Origin: Bernardetia sp.
GTDB lineage: Bacteria; Bacteroidota; Bacteroidia; Cytophagales; Bernardetiaceae
Direction: 5' to 3'
Length of the DNA stretch: 64,000 nt
Assembly (NCBI GenBank): GCA_020630575.1
Contig: JAHDBD010000002.1
Coordinates: forward strand, 124,001 to 188,000
A program made the translations under genes and the position numbers. This document shows positions 63,878 to 64,000 of this stretch, one piece after another (the first letter of the stretch is position 1; every line of letters starts with the position of its first letter). The notes under the pieces were generated by a model that was given only the letters and a program-made list of their open reading frames with translations, was not told the DNA's origin and did no database searches.

Positions 63878-64000
63878 ATGGAAAACCAATCTTTAGCAAT
63901 TTTTGAATTTGAAAAGCCTATTATCTATGTGACTTTTACAGAAAATACTGCCACAGATGAAAATTTTGAAGAATATACTCTACAATCTCACAAAGCGTTT
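63878..64000 (+). CDS. SpoIIAA/STAS-like protein, 5' part cut by window end
   Basis: An ATG at 63878 opens 41 codons, MENQSLAIFEFEKPIIYVTF and onward (TENTATDENFEEYTLQSH), without a stop before the window end. It aligns with the start of the preceding gene (YAIFDYSEFPLVHIKLTNVE), so the two are tandem paralogues. Only three bases separate them. Confidence 0.7.
   Translation, partial: MENQSLAIFEFEKPIIYVTFTENTATDENFEEYTLQSHKAF

Overview
The window is AT-rich, densely coded DNA that looks like a chromosome segment of a Bacteroidota bacterium, most likely a Cytophagales. The basis is a type IX secretion (T9SS) C-terminal sorting domain, two-component-regulator propellers, imelysin and DUF6934 families, a TonB receptor, GTG/TTG starts without clear Shine-Dalgarno sites, and promoter-like TTG-N19/20-TAnnTTTG sites. 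From memory the mix resembles Bernardetia (Flexibacter) litoralis; this was not checked. No rRNA, tRNA or CRISPR array was seen.

Layout. 1-3.1 kb: a cut hypothetical gene, a secreted Ig-like protein and folK. 3.1-16.3 kb: a 2454-residue BspA-like surface protein with 25-residue repeats, HYR modules and a T9SS tail; an IS630-like element with a frame-disrupted transposase; and a 1317-residue fibre-like protein ending in a peptidase S74 chaperone domain. 16.4-22.8 kb: a propeller-SpoIIE phosphatase, a LysE-type exporter flanked by 25-bp direct repeats, a small membrane protein and a helical protein. 23.0-27.2 kb: a peptide export locus made of a DUF3109 protein, a C39-peptidase ABC transporter, an HlyD adaptor and, on the other strand, an overlooked 39-codon gene with a double-glycine leader. 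27.5-31.8 kb: a SpoIIE remnant, a GntA-like (YqcI/YcgG) protein beside a DUF1989 protein, a DUF421 membrane protein and a TonB receptor. 31.9-37.1 kb: trpE-trpG-unknown-trpD-trpC on the minus strand, preceded by a 34-codon leader peptide with three consecutive Trp codons and alternative terminator/antiterminator hairpins. 37.2-43.2 kb: carbonic anhydrase plus bestrophin, an alpha/beta hydrolase, hemH, deoC and queD. 43.3-53.6 kb: two long paralogous propeller-GAF-SpoIIE proteins, plsC and imelysin. 53.8-58 kb: three tandem copies of an unrecognised Cys-rich/two-TM/PH-like gene, a stub of a fourth copy, and a LolC/E-type permease. 58-64 kb: DUF6934 with a small partner, a frameshifted gene, a hypothetical gene, a RecQ-like protein that has lost Walker A, and two SpoIIAA/STAS-like genes, the last cut by the window end.

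Working together. The clearest circuits are the trp operon with its attenuator, and the peptide-export locus, where the C39 transporter would cut the small precursor after Gly-Gly and export a ten-residue product. Three sensor proteins end in PP2C/SpoIIE phosphatases rather than kinases, and STAS-like proteins at the right end suggest partner-switching signalling, although no link is shown. Several gaps carry imperfect palindromes of a few dispersed families, often just upstream of start codons.
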